Assembly: GCA_023422005.1 (NCBI GenBank)
Contig: JAEZSC010000076.1
Coordinates: 11,868-75,867, forward strand
Reading direction: 5' to 3'
Length of the DNA stretch: 64,000 nt
Source of the DNA: Bacillota bacterium
GTDB taxonomy: Bacteria; Bacillota; Clostridia; Christensenellales; UMGS416
Shown here: positions 16,923 through 25,157 of the stretch, in pieces
Numbering within the stretch: position 1 is the first letter of the stretch
How the letters are laid out: every line of letters begins with the position of its first letter
The notes under the pieces: model-generated
What the model was told of the DNA's origin: nothing
Databases searched by the model: none
The model's input: only the letters and a program-made list of their open reading frames with translations
Made by a program: the position numbers and the translations under genes

Positions 16923-18017
16923 ATGGACAAGCATCTGTATGGCAACTCTTTGGACACGCTGTTTATGATGAAGGACTGCAGGAGCCGCCGGGTTTCCAGC
17001 TACGACCGCACCGGCGGCAACAAAGACTGGATCACCATTGCGCCGGGAGAGAACATCGCCTTCGCCCAAATCGAGGGCTGCGCCATCGTGCGCCACATCT
17101 GGTGCACCGTGGGCAGCGAGGACCCGCTTTACAAGCGCAAGGCAGTGATGCGGGTCTTTTGGGACGGCGAACCCGAACCCAGTATCGAAGCGCCCCTGGG
17201 TGATTTCTTCGGCATGGGCCATGGCGTCACCAAGAACATCGTCTCCGAGCCGCTGTGCATGAGCCCTCAGGGCGGCGGCGGGTTCACGTGCTATTTCCCG
17301 ATGCCCTTCCGCCAGGCGGCGCGCTTTGAACTGCTCAACGAGTGCGCCTGCCCCATCAATTTCTACTTCTATGTGGACTACGAGACATATAATTCGCTGG
17401 GCGATGACGTGGCATACTTCCACAGCCAGTGGCGCCGGGAGCGGGACACCCAGGGTTGGGCGGACCCGAACCGCAGCATACTGCAGGACAAGGCCAATGA
17501 GCCCGGCTACCCCGATTGGTTCCCGAAGCTGTGGCTCACGCCCAACCGGGACGGCCAGGGCAACTATGTGATAATGGAAGCCCAGGGCAGGGGCCACTAC
17601 GTGGGCTGCAATCTGAGCATCGACTGCGTGAGCCGGCAGGCCCATGACTGGTACGGCGAAGGCGACGACATGATCTTCATCGACGGCGACCCGCTGCCCA
17701 CGCTCCACGGCACGGGCACCGAGGATTACTTTAACACCGCCTTTGGCCCCAGCGAGGAATACTGCGCCCCGTGGCACGGCATTACGCTGAACAGCGGAAA
17801 CAAGGACTGGCGCTGGCAGGGCAAAAACGCGATGTACCGCTTTCACATCCCGGACCCTATCCGCTTTGAGCGCTCCATCCGCGTGACCATCGAGCACGGC
17901 CACGCCAACAAGCTGTCCAACGACTATGCCAGCACGGCCTATTGGTATCAGACCGAACCCCATATGCCTTTCCCGGCGCTGCCCGCCGTGGAGCAGCGTC
18001 TGCCGCAGACGCCCTGA
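16923..18017 (+). CDS. DUF2961 / GH172-type glycosidase
   Basis: A 364-residue cytoplasmic protein, with no signal peptide. The N-terminal jelly-roll block has SSYDRTGGNKDWITIAPGE, and the central motif is HGTGTEDYFNTAFG, with Glu near 267 in the position of the conserved acid of DUF2961. Characterised DUF2961 members form family GH172 and act on difructose dianhydride or arabinofuranosides as oligomers. Substrate here is unknown. GAGG lies before the ATG. It follows the YesM gene and may share its transcript. It ends before a hairpin-rich repeat region. Confidence 0.85.
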   Translation: MDKHLYGNSLDTLFMMKDCRSRRVSSYDRTGGNKDWITIAPGENIAFAQIEGCAIVRHIWCTVGSEDPLYKRKAVMRVFWDGEPEPSIEAPLGDFFGMGHGVTKNIVSEPLCMSPQGGGGFTCYFPMPFRQAARFELLNECACPINFYFYVDYETYNSLGDDVAYFHSQWRRERDTQGWADPNRSILQDKANEPGYPDWFPKLWLTPNRDGQGNYVIMEAQGRGHYVGCNLSIDCVSRQAHDWYGEGDDMIFIDGDPLPTLHGTGTEDYFNTAFGPSEEYCAPWHGITLNSGNKDWRWQGKNAMYRFHIPDPIRFERSIRVTIEHGHANKLSNDYASTAYWYQTEPHMPFPALPAVEQRLPQTP

Positions 18018-18047
18018 TCGGTACACCGATTTCCCATTCTATATGAT

Positions 18048-18084
18048 GAAACGGCTGCCGAGACTTGTGCCCGACAGCCGTTTC
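18048..18084. repeat. Hairpin, copy 1 of a duplicated terminator-like palindrome
   Basis: A 10-bp stem (18048-18057 with 18075-18084) extended by imperfect pairs. The arms and part of the loop (AAACGGCTGCCGAG ... CCGACAGCCGTTT) recur 199 bases downstream. This copy lacks a T-tract. Confidence 0.7.
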
Positions 18085-18110
18085 AGCGTGTTGACAAGGT
18101 CAGCTTCCTT

Positions 18111-18220
18111 GGCTTCCCCTCGGAGGGGAAGCTGTCGCCGTAGGCGACTGATGAGGTGGTATTTCTAGCTTAGAACACCTCATCCGGCGCTTCGCGCCAC
18201 CTTCCCCTCCAGGGGAAGGC
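18111..18220. repeat. Nested palindromic repeat element (five hairpins, mirror layout)
   Basis: The element is built of consecutive hairpins: CTTCCCCT/AGGGGAAG, GTCGCC/GGCGAC, a central pair GATGAGGTG/CACCTCATC around an AT-rich loop, GGCGC/GCGCC, and CCTTCCCCT/AGGGGAAGG. The left and right halves are near mirror images, so the whole can fold into one cruciform-like structure. No ORF is present. Similar TTCCCCT/AGGGGAA palindromes are common as scattered noncoding repeats in gut Clostridia. It sits between the convergent GH172 and Gfo/Idh genes. Confidence 0.75.
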
Positions 18221-18246
18221 ATTCGGTAACTATTTGCCGATAGTCT

Positions 18247-18282
18247 AAACGGCTGCCGAGGTTGATCCCGACAGCCGTTTTT
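18247..18282 (+). terminator. Rho-independent terminator, copy 2 of the duplicated palindrome
   Basis: A 9-bp stem (18247-18255 with 18272-18280) with a T-run ending at 18282. Same arm sequence as the hairpin at 18048. It can terminate plus-strand transcription from the GH172 gene. It also carries A residues before the stem that give a T-tract on the minus strand. Confidence 0.7.
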
Positions 18283-18306
18283 GGCTTTGTTGCAGTTGCT
18301 CTTTGT

Positions 18307-19473
18307 TTAGCGTGTACCGTAAGTTCCGGATGTATCAGCGACGACCGATTGCACGTTCTCCTTGCGGCGGGAGGTTTGCACGCGCTTCATCAGTTCCTCG
18401 TAATACAGCTTCTCATCCAGCGGCAGCGTAACCGGCCGGCCCAGCCACGCCGACAGGTGCATGGCGTTGGAAAGGGTCAGGCCGTTGATGCCCTCCTGGC
18501 CGCCGGCCACCAGCGGCTCGCCGCGCAGTATCGCCCCGGCGAAGGCGTTGAGCACGCCCACATGCTGTAAGGATTGCCCGTCGGTGGGCACGTCCTCCTC
18601 GATGATTTCCGGCCGGCCGAAGGGCACCGTGTTGGTTCGGGAGAATTCCGGCTCCGGCGTACCCAAGCGCCACAGCTTCAGCTTGCCACCCTCGGCCACC
18701 AGCTTGCCGCCGTCCAGCGTAATCTCGAAGCGGTTGGAGCCGGGCACATCGCCGGTGGATGTCACGAAGGTGCCCGTGGCGCCGTTCTCGTACTCCACGT
18801 AGGTCGTTACGTCGTCCTCCACCTCGATGTCGTGCCATTTGCCAAAGTGCAGATGGGCGTCCACCTTGACCGGCAGGCCGCAGATCCACTGCCACAGGTC
18901 CAGGTTGTGGGGGCACTGGTTGAGCAGCACGCCGCCGCCCTCGCCGGACCACGTGGCGCGCCAAGCGCCCGAATCGTAATAGGCCTGCGGCCGGTACCAA
19001 TCGGTGATGATCCAGCTGGTGCGGCGGATGGCGCCCAGCTCGCCACTCTTCACGATCTCGCGCATCTTGCGGTAAACGTGGTCGGTGCGCTGGTTGAACA
19101 TCATGCCGAACACGACGCTGGCCTTGGCCGCCGCCTCGTTCATCTGGCGCACCTGGGCGGTGTATACGCCGGCGGGCTTCTCCACCATGACGTGCAGGCC
19201 GCGCCGGAAGCCCTCCATGGCGTAGCGCGGGTGGTCGTAATGGGGCACCGACACCAGTATGGCGTCTATGAGCCCGCTGTCCATCATCGCTTCCGCGTTG
19301 TCAAAACAGGGGAGATCGTCGCCCAGCACCGAGCGCGCCCAGACCAGACGGTCGGGGTTGATGTCGGCCACCGCCGCGACTTGAATTTCTGGGCACTTGT
19401 CGGCCACGATGTTGCCGATGTGGCCGGAACCCATGTTGCCCACGCCGATGATGCCCAAACGTACCTTATTCAT
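18307..19473 (-). CDS. Gfo/Idh/MocA-family oxidoreductase
   Basis: A 388-residue NAD(P)-dependent dehydrogenase. It has the N-terminal Rossmann motif GIIGVGNMGSGHIGN, the catalytic-lysine motif VEKPAG near residue 99, and a C-terminal beta-sheet substrate domain with HNLDLWQWI supplying the conserved His/Asp pair. It probably oxidises a sugar, inositol or sugar-acid hydroxyl. The start at 19473 is set by AAGGAGG; an ATG 18 bases upstream overlaps that site. It lies 10 bases downstream of a sugar isomerase gene, so the two likely act in sequence. Substrate unknown. Confidence 0.88.
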   Translation of the reverse strand: MNKVRLGIIGVGNMGSGHIGNIVADKCPEIQVAAVADINPDRLVWARSVLGDDLPCFDNAEAMMDSGLIDAILVSVPHYDHPRYAMEGFRRGLHVMVEKPAGVYTAQVRQMNEAAAKASVVFGMMFNQRTDHVYRKMREIVKSGELGAIRRTSWIITDWYRPQAYYDSGAWRATWSGEGGGVLLNQCPHNLDLWQWICGLPVKVDAHLHFGKWHDIEVEDDVTTYVEYENGATGTFVTSTGDVPGSNRFEITLDGGKLVAEGGKLKLWRLGTPEPEFSRTNTVPFGRPEIIEEDVPTDGQSLQHVGVLNAFAGAILRGEPLVAGGQEGINGLTLSNAMHLSAWLGRPVTLPLDEKLYYEELMKRVQTSRRKENVQSVVADTSGTYGTR

Positions 19474-19483
19474 GCGGTCCTCC

Positions 19484-20245
19484 TTACGCAAGGCCTCTGG
19501 CCTTCAGATATTCAAAGCTGCGGCGCAGGCACTCGAAGGGGTCTTCGCCGCCGCAGTCGTCCTGTTCCACGAGCACATACTGGGTGCCCGCGTCCGCGCA
19601 GGCGCTCAGCACCTCGTCAAAATCGATGTTGCCCTCGCCGACCACGGCCATGCGCTGCTTGTTGTCTACGATGGCCATGTCCTTGAAGTGCACGCAGGGC
19701 ACGCGGCCGGCCAGCCGGCGCACCCACTGGGCCGGGTTGCAGCCGCCAAACTGCACCCAATAGGTGTCCAGTATGAATGTCAGATCCTCTGGCGGGAAAT
19801 CCTCGGCCATGCGCTCCAGAATCAGCTTGCCGCCGTAGCGGGCGAACTCGAAGTGGTGGTTGTGATACCCCAGATGCATGCCCAGCTGCCGCAGGCGGCC
19901 GGCCACCGGCACAAAGCGGTCGCGGAAGGCCTCGTAATCGGCCAGGCCGCCGGCGAAGGCGCCCGGCGCGCTGCCGATGCCCACATGCTGGCATCCAAAG
20001 AGCTTGTGCTCCGCGGCCACGGCATCGGTCTCGTCGGCGATGCGGTTGGGCGCCGTGTGGGTCAGCGCGCAGGTCAGGCCGTTCTTGCGCAGCTCTTGGG
20101 CCAGCCAGCCCGCCTCAAAGGGGCCCGTGCCCGAAACCTGCACCACTCGATAGCCGATGTCGGCCACCCGGGCCAGTGTCCGCGCCAGCTCTTCCGGCGT
20201 TTTCGTAAACTCCCGCACGGTAAACAGTTGTGCTCCGACTACCAT
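19484..20245 (-). CDS. Sugar phosphate isomerase/epimerase (xylose isomerase-like TIM barrel)
   Basis: A 253-residue TIM barrel. Metal-binding motifs are visible: YHNHHFEF in strand 5, ILDTYWVQ with Asp, VHFKD in strand 7 and VLVEQDD at the end. This is the AP-endonuclease-2 fold of IolE/IolI and related isomerases. The start at 20245 follows GGAGGG; the frame extends upstream without a ribosome site. With the Gfo/Idh gene 10 bases downstream it resembles inositol- or keto-sugar-converting pairs. It is divergent from an AraC regulator, which likely controls it. Confidence 0.87.
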   Translation of the reverse strand: MVVGAQLFTVREFTKTPEELARTLARVADIGYRVVQVSGTGPFEAGWLAQELRKNGLTCALTHTAPNRIADETDAVAAEHKLFGCQHVGIGSAPGAFAGGLADYEAFRDRFVPVAGRLRQLGMHLGYHNHHFEFARYGGKLILERMAEDFPPEDLTFILDTYWVQFGGCNPAQWVRRLAGRVPCVHFKDMAIVDNKQRMAVVGEGNIDFDEVLSACADAGTQYVLVEQDDCGGEDPFECLRRSFEYLKARGLA

Positions 20246-20268
20246 AATATCCCTCCGCTTTCGCATCC

Positions 20269-20296
20269 AGTATACAGAAGATGCACACCGGCGCAA
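20269..20296 (-). promoter_or_regulatory. Promoter of the isomerase-dehydrogenase operon
   Basis: On the minus strand TTGCGC (20296-20291), a 16-base spacer and TATACT (20274-20269), ending 24 bases before the isomerase start. The -10 is good and the -35 is weak, which suits activation by the adjacent AraC protein. Confidence 0.5.
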
Positions 20297-20357
20297 AGAT
20301 ACAAATAAAATACCATAGATAGAAATACAATCACATTGCAATAAATGCACAAATACA

Positions 20358-20385
20358 TTGCAAAATGCTCATGGCGTGGTATGCT
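20358..20385 (+). promoter_or_regulatory. Promoter of the AraC gene with extended -10
   Basis: TTGCAA (20358-20363), a 16-base spacer and TATGCT (20380-20385) with TG at 20377-20378. It ends 22 bases before the AraC start. It faces the isomerase promoter across about 60 bases of AT-rich DNA. Confidence 0.58.
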
Positions 20386-20407
20386 TTCGCTTGTGAGGAG
20401 AGCTTTC

Positions 20408-21241
20408 ATGCCCACGCTTTTCATGTACCGCGACAGCGGCCTGTACGCGCACCATACGCTGGACCAGCATCCCCGCGATTATGCGATGCACGCCCATGAC
20501 GTTCATGAGCTCTATTGCTTTTTGGCCGGCCAGGGCAGCTATTATGTGGAGGGCCATGAGTACCCGCTGAGCCCCGGGTGCATCCTTACGCTGCAAGCAG
20601 GGGAGGCCCATTGCCTGCACATCTCCCCGGAACAGCCCTACGAGCGCCTGGCCATCCATTTCGCGCCGTCACTGCTGGATGGCATCGACGCCGACCGTGC
20701 GCTGCAGCGGCCTTTTGTGCAGCGGCCTCTGGGCTTGAACAATCTCTACCGCCCGCAGACTCTGCGTCAGGACCTGGTGCAGGCCTATTTGCAGCCGCTG
20801 CTGGAGGCCCGGGATCAGCACAGCGCCGGCGACCGGCGGCTGCTGGTGCTCACGGCGCTGCTGCCCATGTTGTATGAGCTGTCCCGGTGCTTCCACCGCC
20901 TGCAGGACGAGGCCGGTACGCCTCAGAACATCATGGTGCAGGTCATCGCCCATCTGAATGCCCACCTGAACGAAACCCCGACGGCGGACGAGCTGGCCCG
21001 GCGGTTCTATGTGAGCAAGACCTATCTGAACCGGCATTTCCAGCACGTCACCGGCTCCACGGTGCGTGAGTACATCCTGACCAAGCGGTTGATGCTGGCA
21101 CGCCAGCGCATCCGCGGCGGCGTGCCGGCAAGCCAGGCCGCCGACGCCTGCGGCTGGAGCGACTACTCGTCCTTCTACCGGCAGTACCGCGCCCGGTTCG
21201 GCGTGTCTCCCGCCCAAGACAAGCGGGCTGCCAGGGGTTAA
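20408..21241 (+). CDS. AraC-family regulator with cupin sensor
   Basis: A 277-residue regulator. Residues ~20-110 form a cupin (HAHDVHELYCFLAGQGSYYV and the PGCILTLQAGEAHCL turn) that binds a small sugar. The C-terminal ~100 residues are a double HTH (ADELARRFYVSKTYLNRHF and ASQAADACGWSDYSSFYRQY). The start at 20408 follows GAGGAG; the frame is open upstream without a site. It is divergent from the isomerase/dehydrogenase pair and is likely their activator. Confidence 0.9.
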   Translation: MPTLFMYRDSGLYAHHTLDQHPRDYAMHAHDVHELYCFLAGQGSYYVEGHEYPLSPGCILTLQAGEAHCLHISPEQPYERLAIHFAPSLLDGIDADRALQRPFVQRPLGLNNLYRPQTLRQDLVQAYLQPLLEARDQHSAGDRRLLVLTALLPMLYELSRCFHRLQDEAGTPQNIMVQVIAHLNAHLNETPTADELARRFYVSKTYLNRHFQHVTGSTVREYILTKRLMLARQRIRGGVPASQAADACGWSDYSSFYRQYRARFGVSPAQDKRAARG

Positions 21242-21300
21242 GGTTAAGCGGAGGATGTGGGGAGGGGCCTGGCTTTGGATTGACCGCCACAGCCTGCCCC

Positions 21301-22178
21301 TCATCGGGCATTCATATATAGGGCGCCCTTCTGGGGTTCCACGCACCGGCTGCTGACGGCTGCCTGGGGCAGCGCCGCCGCCAGATAGGCGCAAAAGCTG
21401 TCGCGCACCGGCTGCACATGGGCCAGCACGCCGCCGCTCAGCGCCACCGCCGGCGATTCCAGCCCCAACCGGGCGCTCAGAGCAATGGCCATGCCGGCCA
21501 GCTCCTGGCCGGCACGGGTCAGGATACCGGCGGCGCGGCGGTCTCCCTGGGCCGCGCGCTCCGCCACGGCTTGGGCCAGCACAGCGGTGTCGGCTTTGGG
21601 GGCGTTGTATGTGCGCTCCACCAGGGCACGGAGGCGGTCCGCCCCCGCCGCCCGTAGCAGTGCCTGGGTCAGCGGGTGCTCGGGTAGCCCGTCGTCGGCG
21701 TCGTCCAGCGCCATGCGAATGGCATCGGCGGCGATGACGTAGGCGCTTCCCCGGTCCCCCAGGATGTGCCCCCAGCCGCCCCGGCGCAGCACGGTGTCTC
21801 CGCGTTTGCCGTAGGCGATGCTGCCCGTGCCGGCCACGACCAGCAGGCCGTCGCCGCCGCCGTGGGCGGCGTACAACGCCAGTTCGCCGTCGCTCACAAC
21901 ACTGCAGGGCACGCCCAGGTTCTGCTGAAAGAGCTCCCGCAGGCTTGGCACTGCCGCCGGGTCCAGCCCGGCCATGCCCACGGCAACGCAGCTGCACGGG
22001 GTGGCCGCAGCAGCCATGCAGCCCCGGGCGGCGGACAGGATGTTCTCCACAGCATGGGTGCCCCCGGCTGTACCGTTGCCCGGACCGGCTTCGCAGGCGG
22101 CCAGGCGCTCCCCCTGGGGTCTATAGGCCACAGCGACGGTCCTGGTGCCGCGGCATCCACGCCGATCACGAACGTCAT
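21301..22178 (-). pseudogene. BadF/BadG-type N-acetylhexosamine kinase, frameshifted near the N-terminus
   Basis: A sugar kinase of the BadF/BadG/BcrA ATPase family, like GlcNAc kinases and MurNAc/GlcNAc kinase MurK. The start MTFVIGVDA (22178, overlapping the murQ stop as ATGA) and the body from GTRTVAVAY onward are in different frames. One base is missing at about 22148-22154, where GCCGCGGCACC should read GCCGGCGGCACC to encode the phosphate loop DAGGTRT. The rest is intact: GTGSIAYG, GGWGHILGDRGSAY and ALSGGVLAHV. Repaired, it would be 292 residues. The change may be a sequencing error or a real inactivating mutation. It would phosphorylate GlcNAc or MurNAc released upstream in the pathway. 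Confidence 0.85.
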
Positions 22179-23110
22179 GGCCGGCCATCCTTGCGGTGGG
22201 CGGCCACAGCCTGGGCCAGCAGGCCCCGGTGAGCCTGTAGCAGGCTGGCGGCCTCATCGGGGCCCAGACTGGTCAACGCCATGCAGATGGCGGTCTTGGC
22301 GTGGCCGCCGGCCTGCCGCAGCAGCTCGGCGGCGGCTTGCTCATTCAGGCCGGTCACCTCGGCCACCATGCGCCGGGCGCGGCTGCGCAGCTTCTCGTTG
22401 GTCGCCCGCAGGTCCACCATCCGGTTGCCGTACACCTTGCCCAGGCGGATCATCACCCCGGTGGACAGCATGTTGAGCACCATCTTCTGAGCGGTGCCGG
22501 CCTTCATGCGGGTGGAACCGGTGATCACCTCCGGCCCCGGCGCGGGGGAGATGGCGATGTCCGCCAGGCGGGCCAGGGCAGAGTCCGGCGTGCAGGCGAG
22601 CGCCACGGTGAGCGCGCCCAGCGACCGGGCATGGGCCACGCCGCCCAGCACATAGGGCGTGCGGCCGGAAGCCGCCAGGCCCACCAGCACGTCTCCACCG
22701 CCAAAGCCGATGGCCTGCAGGTCTGCCCGGCCCAGGGCTTCGTCGTCCTCGGCGCCCTCCTTGGCGCGGAACATGGCGTCCGGCCCGCCGGCCATCAGCG
22801 CCACGACGACGCCTTCCTCCACGCCGAAGGTGGGCGGGCACTCGCTGGCATCCAGCACGCCCAACCGGCCGGAGCTGCCCGCGCCCATGTAGACCAGCCG
22901 GCCGCTGTTGCCCAGCGCCGCGGCGATTGCGTCCACTGCCCGGGCGATGGCGGGGATCTCCCTCTCCACCGCCGCGGCCACCTTGGCATCCTCGGCGTTG
23001 ATCAGGCGCAGCATGTCCTGTGTGGGCAGCTCGTCTATGTGCTCGGTCAGCGGGTTTTGCCGCTCGGTCGTCAGGTCCTGCCAACTTATGGGCAATCCTT
23101 TTACGCTCAC
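22175..23110 (-). CDS. murQ: N-acetylmuramic acid 6-phosphate etherase
   Basis: A 311-residue SIS-domain lyase that removes the lactyl ether of MurNAc-6-phosphate, giving GlcNAc-6-phosphate. Key blocks are [32 protein letters not shown] with Glu90, GAEDD with Glu121, and [14 protein letters not shown]. The two glutamates match E. coli MurQ Glu83/Glu114 with a constant offset of 7. GTG at 23110 overlaps the GH130 stop (GTGA), and the end overlaps the kinase start (ATGA), so three genes are translationally coupled. It works in cell-wall amino-sugar recycling or scavenging. Confidence 0.93.
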   Translation of the reverse strand: MSVKGLPISWQDLTTERQNPLTEHIDELPTQDMLRLINAEDAKVAAAVEREIPAIARAVDAIAAALGNSGRLVYMGAGSSGRLGVLDASECPPTFGVEEGVVVALMAGGPDAMFRAKEGAEDDEALGRADLQAIGFGGGDVLVGLAASGRTPYVLGGVAHARSLGALTVALACTPDSALARLADIAISPAPGPEVITGSTRMKAGTAQKMVLNMLSTGVMIRLGKVYGNRMVDLRATNEKLRSRARRMVAEVTGLNEQAAAELLRQAGGHAKTAICMALTSLGPDEAASLLQAHRGLLAQAVAAHRKDGRP

Positions 23111-24093
23111 AGCGGATTCTGGCGCAGGAAGTCCAGCACGCCATCCACCGTGGTGAAGGCCAGGCCGGTCACCGTGTCGGCGCAACCGTAATAGATGGCC
23201 ACACGGCCGGTGGGCCCATCGCACAGCGCCGCGCACGGGAAGGCCACGTTGGGCACGTCGCCCACGCACTCGTATTGGGCTTGGGGCGAGAGCAGATAGG
23301 GCCGGGAGCGGCGGATCACCTTCCAGGGCTGGTCCCGATCCAGCAGCGCCGCGCCGAAGCTGTATACAAAGCCGTTGCAGGAGTTCAGCACGCCGTGGTA
23401 GAACAGCAGCCAGCCCTCTTCGGTTTCAATGGGCGTGGGGCCTGCGCCGATCTTGGTGGATTGCCACGCCGACTGGCCGGTTCTGTCCACGCCCATGACA
23501 TAACGGTGCCTGCCCCAGAACTCCATGTCCGGGCTTTCGCTGTAGTAGATGTCGCCAAAGGGCGTGTGACCGTTGTCGCTGGGGCGGCTGAGCATGGCGT
23601 AGCGCCCGCCTATTTTGCGGGGAAAGAGCACGCCGTTGCGGTTGAAGGGCAAAAAGGCGTTTTTCAGTTGATGGAAGGTTTCGAAGTCATAGGTGTAGGC
23701 CACGCCAATGGTGGGGCCGTAGTAGCCGTTGCACCATGTGATATAGTAGCGATCCTCCAGGAAGCATACGCGGGGGTCATAGCGGTATTCCTTGCGCGTA
23801 ACCTCTGGGTCGCCCTGGAAGGCGATGGTTTCGGGGCGAATGTTCCAACGGTATCCGTCGGCGCTGAAGCCCGCGTGCAGGTCCATACGCCGGCTGGTGT
23901 CGTCACAGCGGAACACGCCGGCGAAGCCGCCCCGGAAGGCTACCACGGCGCTGTTGAACACGCTGTTGGAGTCCGCGAGGATGTCGCGGGGGATGATTGG
24001 GTTGGCGTCATAGCGCCAGATGACGGCGCTGCTGGCGGCGGGTCGGTCCTGCCAGGGGATGTTGGGGAGTTGGTCGGTAAAAACTTTGCTCAT
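23107..24093 (-). CDS. GH130 family glycoside phosphorylase
   Basis: A 328-residue five-bladed propeller enzyme without signal peptide. It has the general-acid block [18 protein letters not shown] with Asp106, [20 protein letters not shown], and the [20 protein letters not shown] block. GH130 enzymes phosphorolyse beta-mannosides. Members next to amino-sugar genes act on beta-1,4-mannosyl-GlcNAc from N-glycans, which fits the GH18, MurQ and hexosamine kinase neighbours (inference). CAGGAGG precedes the ATG. Product would be mannose-1-phosphate plus the residual sugar. Confidence 0.88.
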   Translation of the reverse strand: MSKVFTDQLPNIPWQDRPAASSAVIWRYDANPIIPRDILADSNSVFNSAVVAFRGGFAGVFRCDDTSRRMDLHAGFSADGYRWNIRPETIAFQGDPEVTRKEYRYDPRVCFLEDRYYITWCNGYYGPTIGVAYTYDFETFHQLKNAFLPFNRNGVLFPRKIGGRYAMLSRPSDNGHTPFGDIYYSESPDMEFWGRHRYVMGVDRTGQSAWQSTKIGAGPTPIETEEGWLLFYHGVLNSCNGFVYSFGAALLDRDQPWKVIRRSRPYLLSPQAQYECVGDVPNVAFPCAALCDGPTGRVAIYYGCADTVTGLAFTTVDGVLDFLRQNPL

Positions 24094-24108
24094 GGGAAGC
24101 CTCCTGAT

Positions 24109-25137
24109 TTATGGTTTGGTTGGATAGAGATTGTCGTGCATGGCCTTGAGCAGCGTGCCGCTGGGGTCATAGCTGTGCTCCCAGTACATGATGCCGGCCA
24201 GGCCTTGATCGCGGATGAAGTCGCACTTGCAGCCGATGGATTGCTCGTCGTCGTAGCTGATGAACGTGTCGCCGTTAAACAGCCACGGCGCGCAGGCCTC
24301 GGCGTCCCAATGGCGCACAAAGCCGTTCTTGCCGATGTAGTTTTCCACAAGCTCGCCATAATGGGCGCCGAACCCGCCTGCGGCCGGCGTCATCTGGAAC
24401 AGGCCGTGGTTGCGGTCCGGCACGCCGGTCCACTTGCGCCCGTAGAAGGCCGCGCCCAGCACCAGCTTGTGCCGGGGCACGCCGGCGCCCTTGTAGAGCT
24501 CCACCGAGCGCTCGGCGCTGATCGTATACAGGTCGCCGGTAGAGGCGCGCAGGTTGGTGTGGTGGCCGGTCAGCGTCTGGAAGCCGCCGCGCATGTCGTA
24601 GGTCATCAGCAGCACATAGTCCAGCGCCTGTTGAACCTCGCCCATTTGGGTGCTGTCGATGAAATACTGGTCCGCCCCCACGGCGATGGTCAACAGCTTA
24701 CGCGGCCCGGCGCAGCCGTCCAGCGCGGCGCGCACTTCCCGCAGCAGCAGCGTGAAGTTGCCGCGGTCTGCGGGGCTGGCGGCGATGCCTGCCACGCCGA
24801 TGCACGGGTATTCCCAGTCGATGTCGATGCCGTCCAGGCCCAGCTCTTCCACGGCCCGGGCGCAGGTTTGGGCGAAGGACGCCCGGCCCTGTGCTGTGGA
24901 AGCGGCCTCGGAGAAGCCGCCGGCGCCCCAGCCGCCCACCGACAGAACGACCTTCAGCGCCGGGTTCAGCGCGCGCAGCCGGTCCAGCTGCTCCATGTTC
25001 TGCAGGTGGTCATAGACGACCTTGTCGTCCTTCACCAGGCCGAAGGCGATGTTGATGTGGGTCAGCCGCCGGGCGTCTTCCGCCGTCACCTGCGGCAGTG
25101 ACCGGTCCATAACGTAAGCGGCGATCATGGGTTGCAT
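24109..25137 (-). CDS. GH18 family glycosidase (chitinase-like, cytoplasmic)
   Basis: A 342-residue GH18 barrel. The catalytic motif DGIDIDWEYP holds Asp102, Asp105, Asp107 and the acid Glu109. SVGGW marks strand 3, MTYDMRG the strand with the substrate-assisting Tyr/Asp, and GIMYWEHSYD the final strand. The absence of a signal peptide means it cuts imported chitooligosaccharide or N-glycan core fragments rather than polymer chitin. GGAGGA precedes the ATG. It lies 15 bases upstream of the GH130 gene in the amino-sugar operon. Confidence 0.9.
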   Translation of the reverse strand: MQPMIAAYVMDRSLPQVTAEDARRLTHINIAFGLVKDDKVVYDHLQNMEQLDRLRALNPALKVVLSVGGWGAGGFSEAASTAQGRASFAQTCARAVEELGLDGIDIDWEYPCIGVAGIAASPADRGNFTLLLREVRAALDGCAGPRKLLTIAVGADQYFIDSTQMGEVQQALDYVLLMTYDMRGGFQTLTGHHTNLRASTGDLYTISAERSVELYKGAGVPRHKLVLGAAFYGRKWTGVPDRNHGLFQMTPAAGGFGAHYGELVENYIGKNGFVRHWDAEACAPWLFNGDTFISYDDEQSIGCKCDFIRDQGLAGIMYWEHSYDPSGTLLKAMHDNLYPTKP

Positions 25138-25157
25138 ATACAGAGTCCTCCTGTGTA

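Noticed and set aside
18111..18220. CRISPR array
   Set aside because: The repeats are inverted hairpins without regular spacers; no cas genes.
22179..22257. N-terminal extension of the hexosamine kinase in the body frame
   Set aside because: It overlaps murQ, has no family similarity, and the proper start lies in the other frame at 22178.
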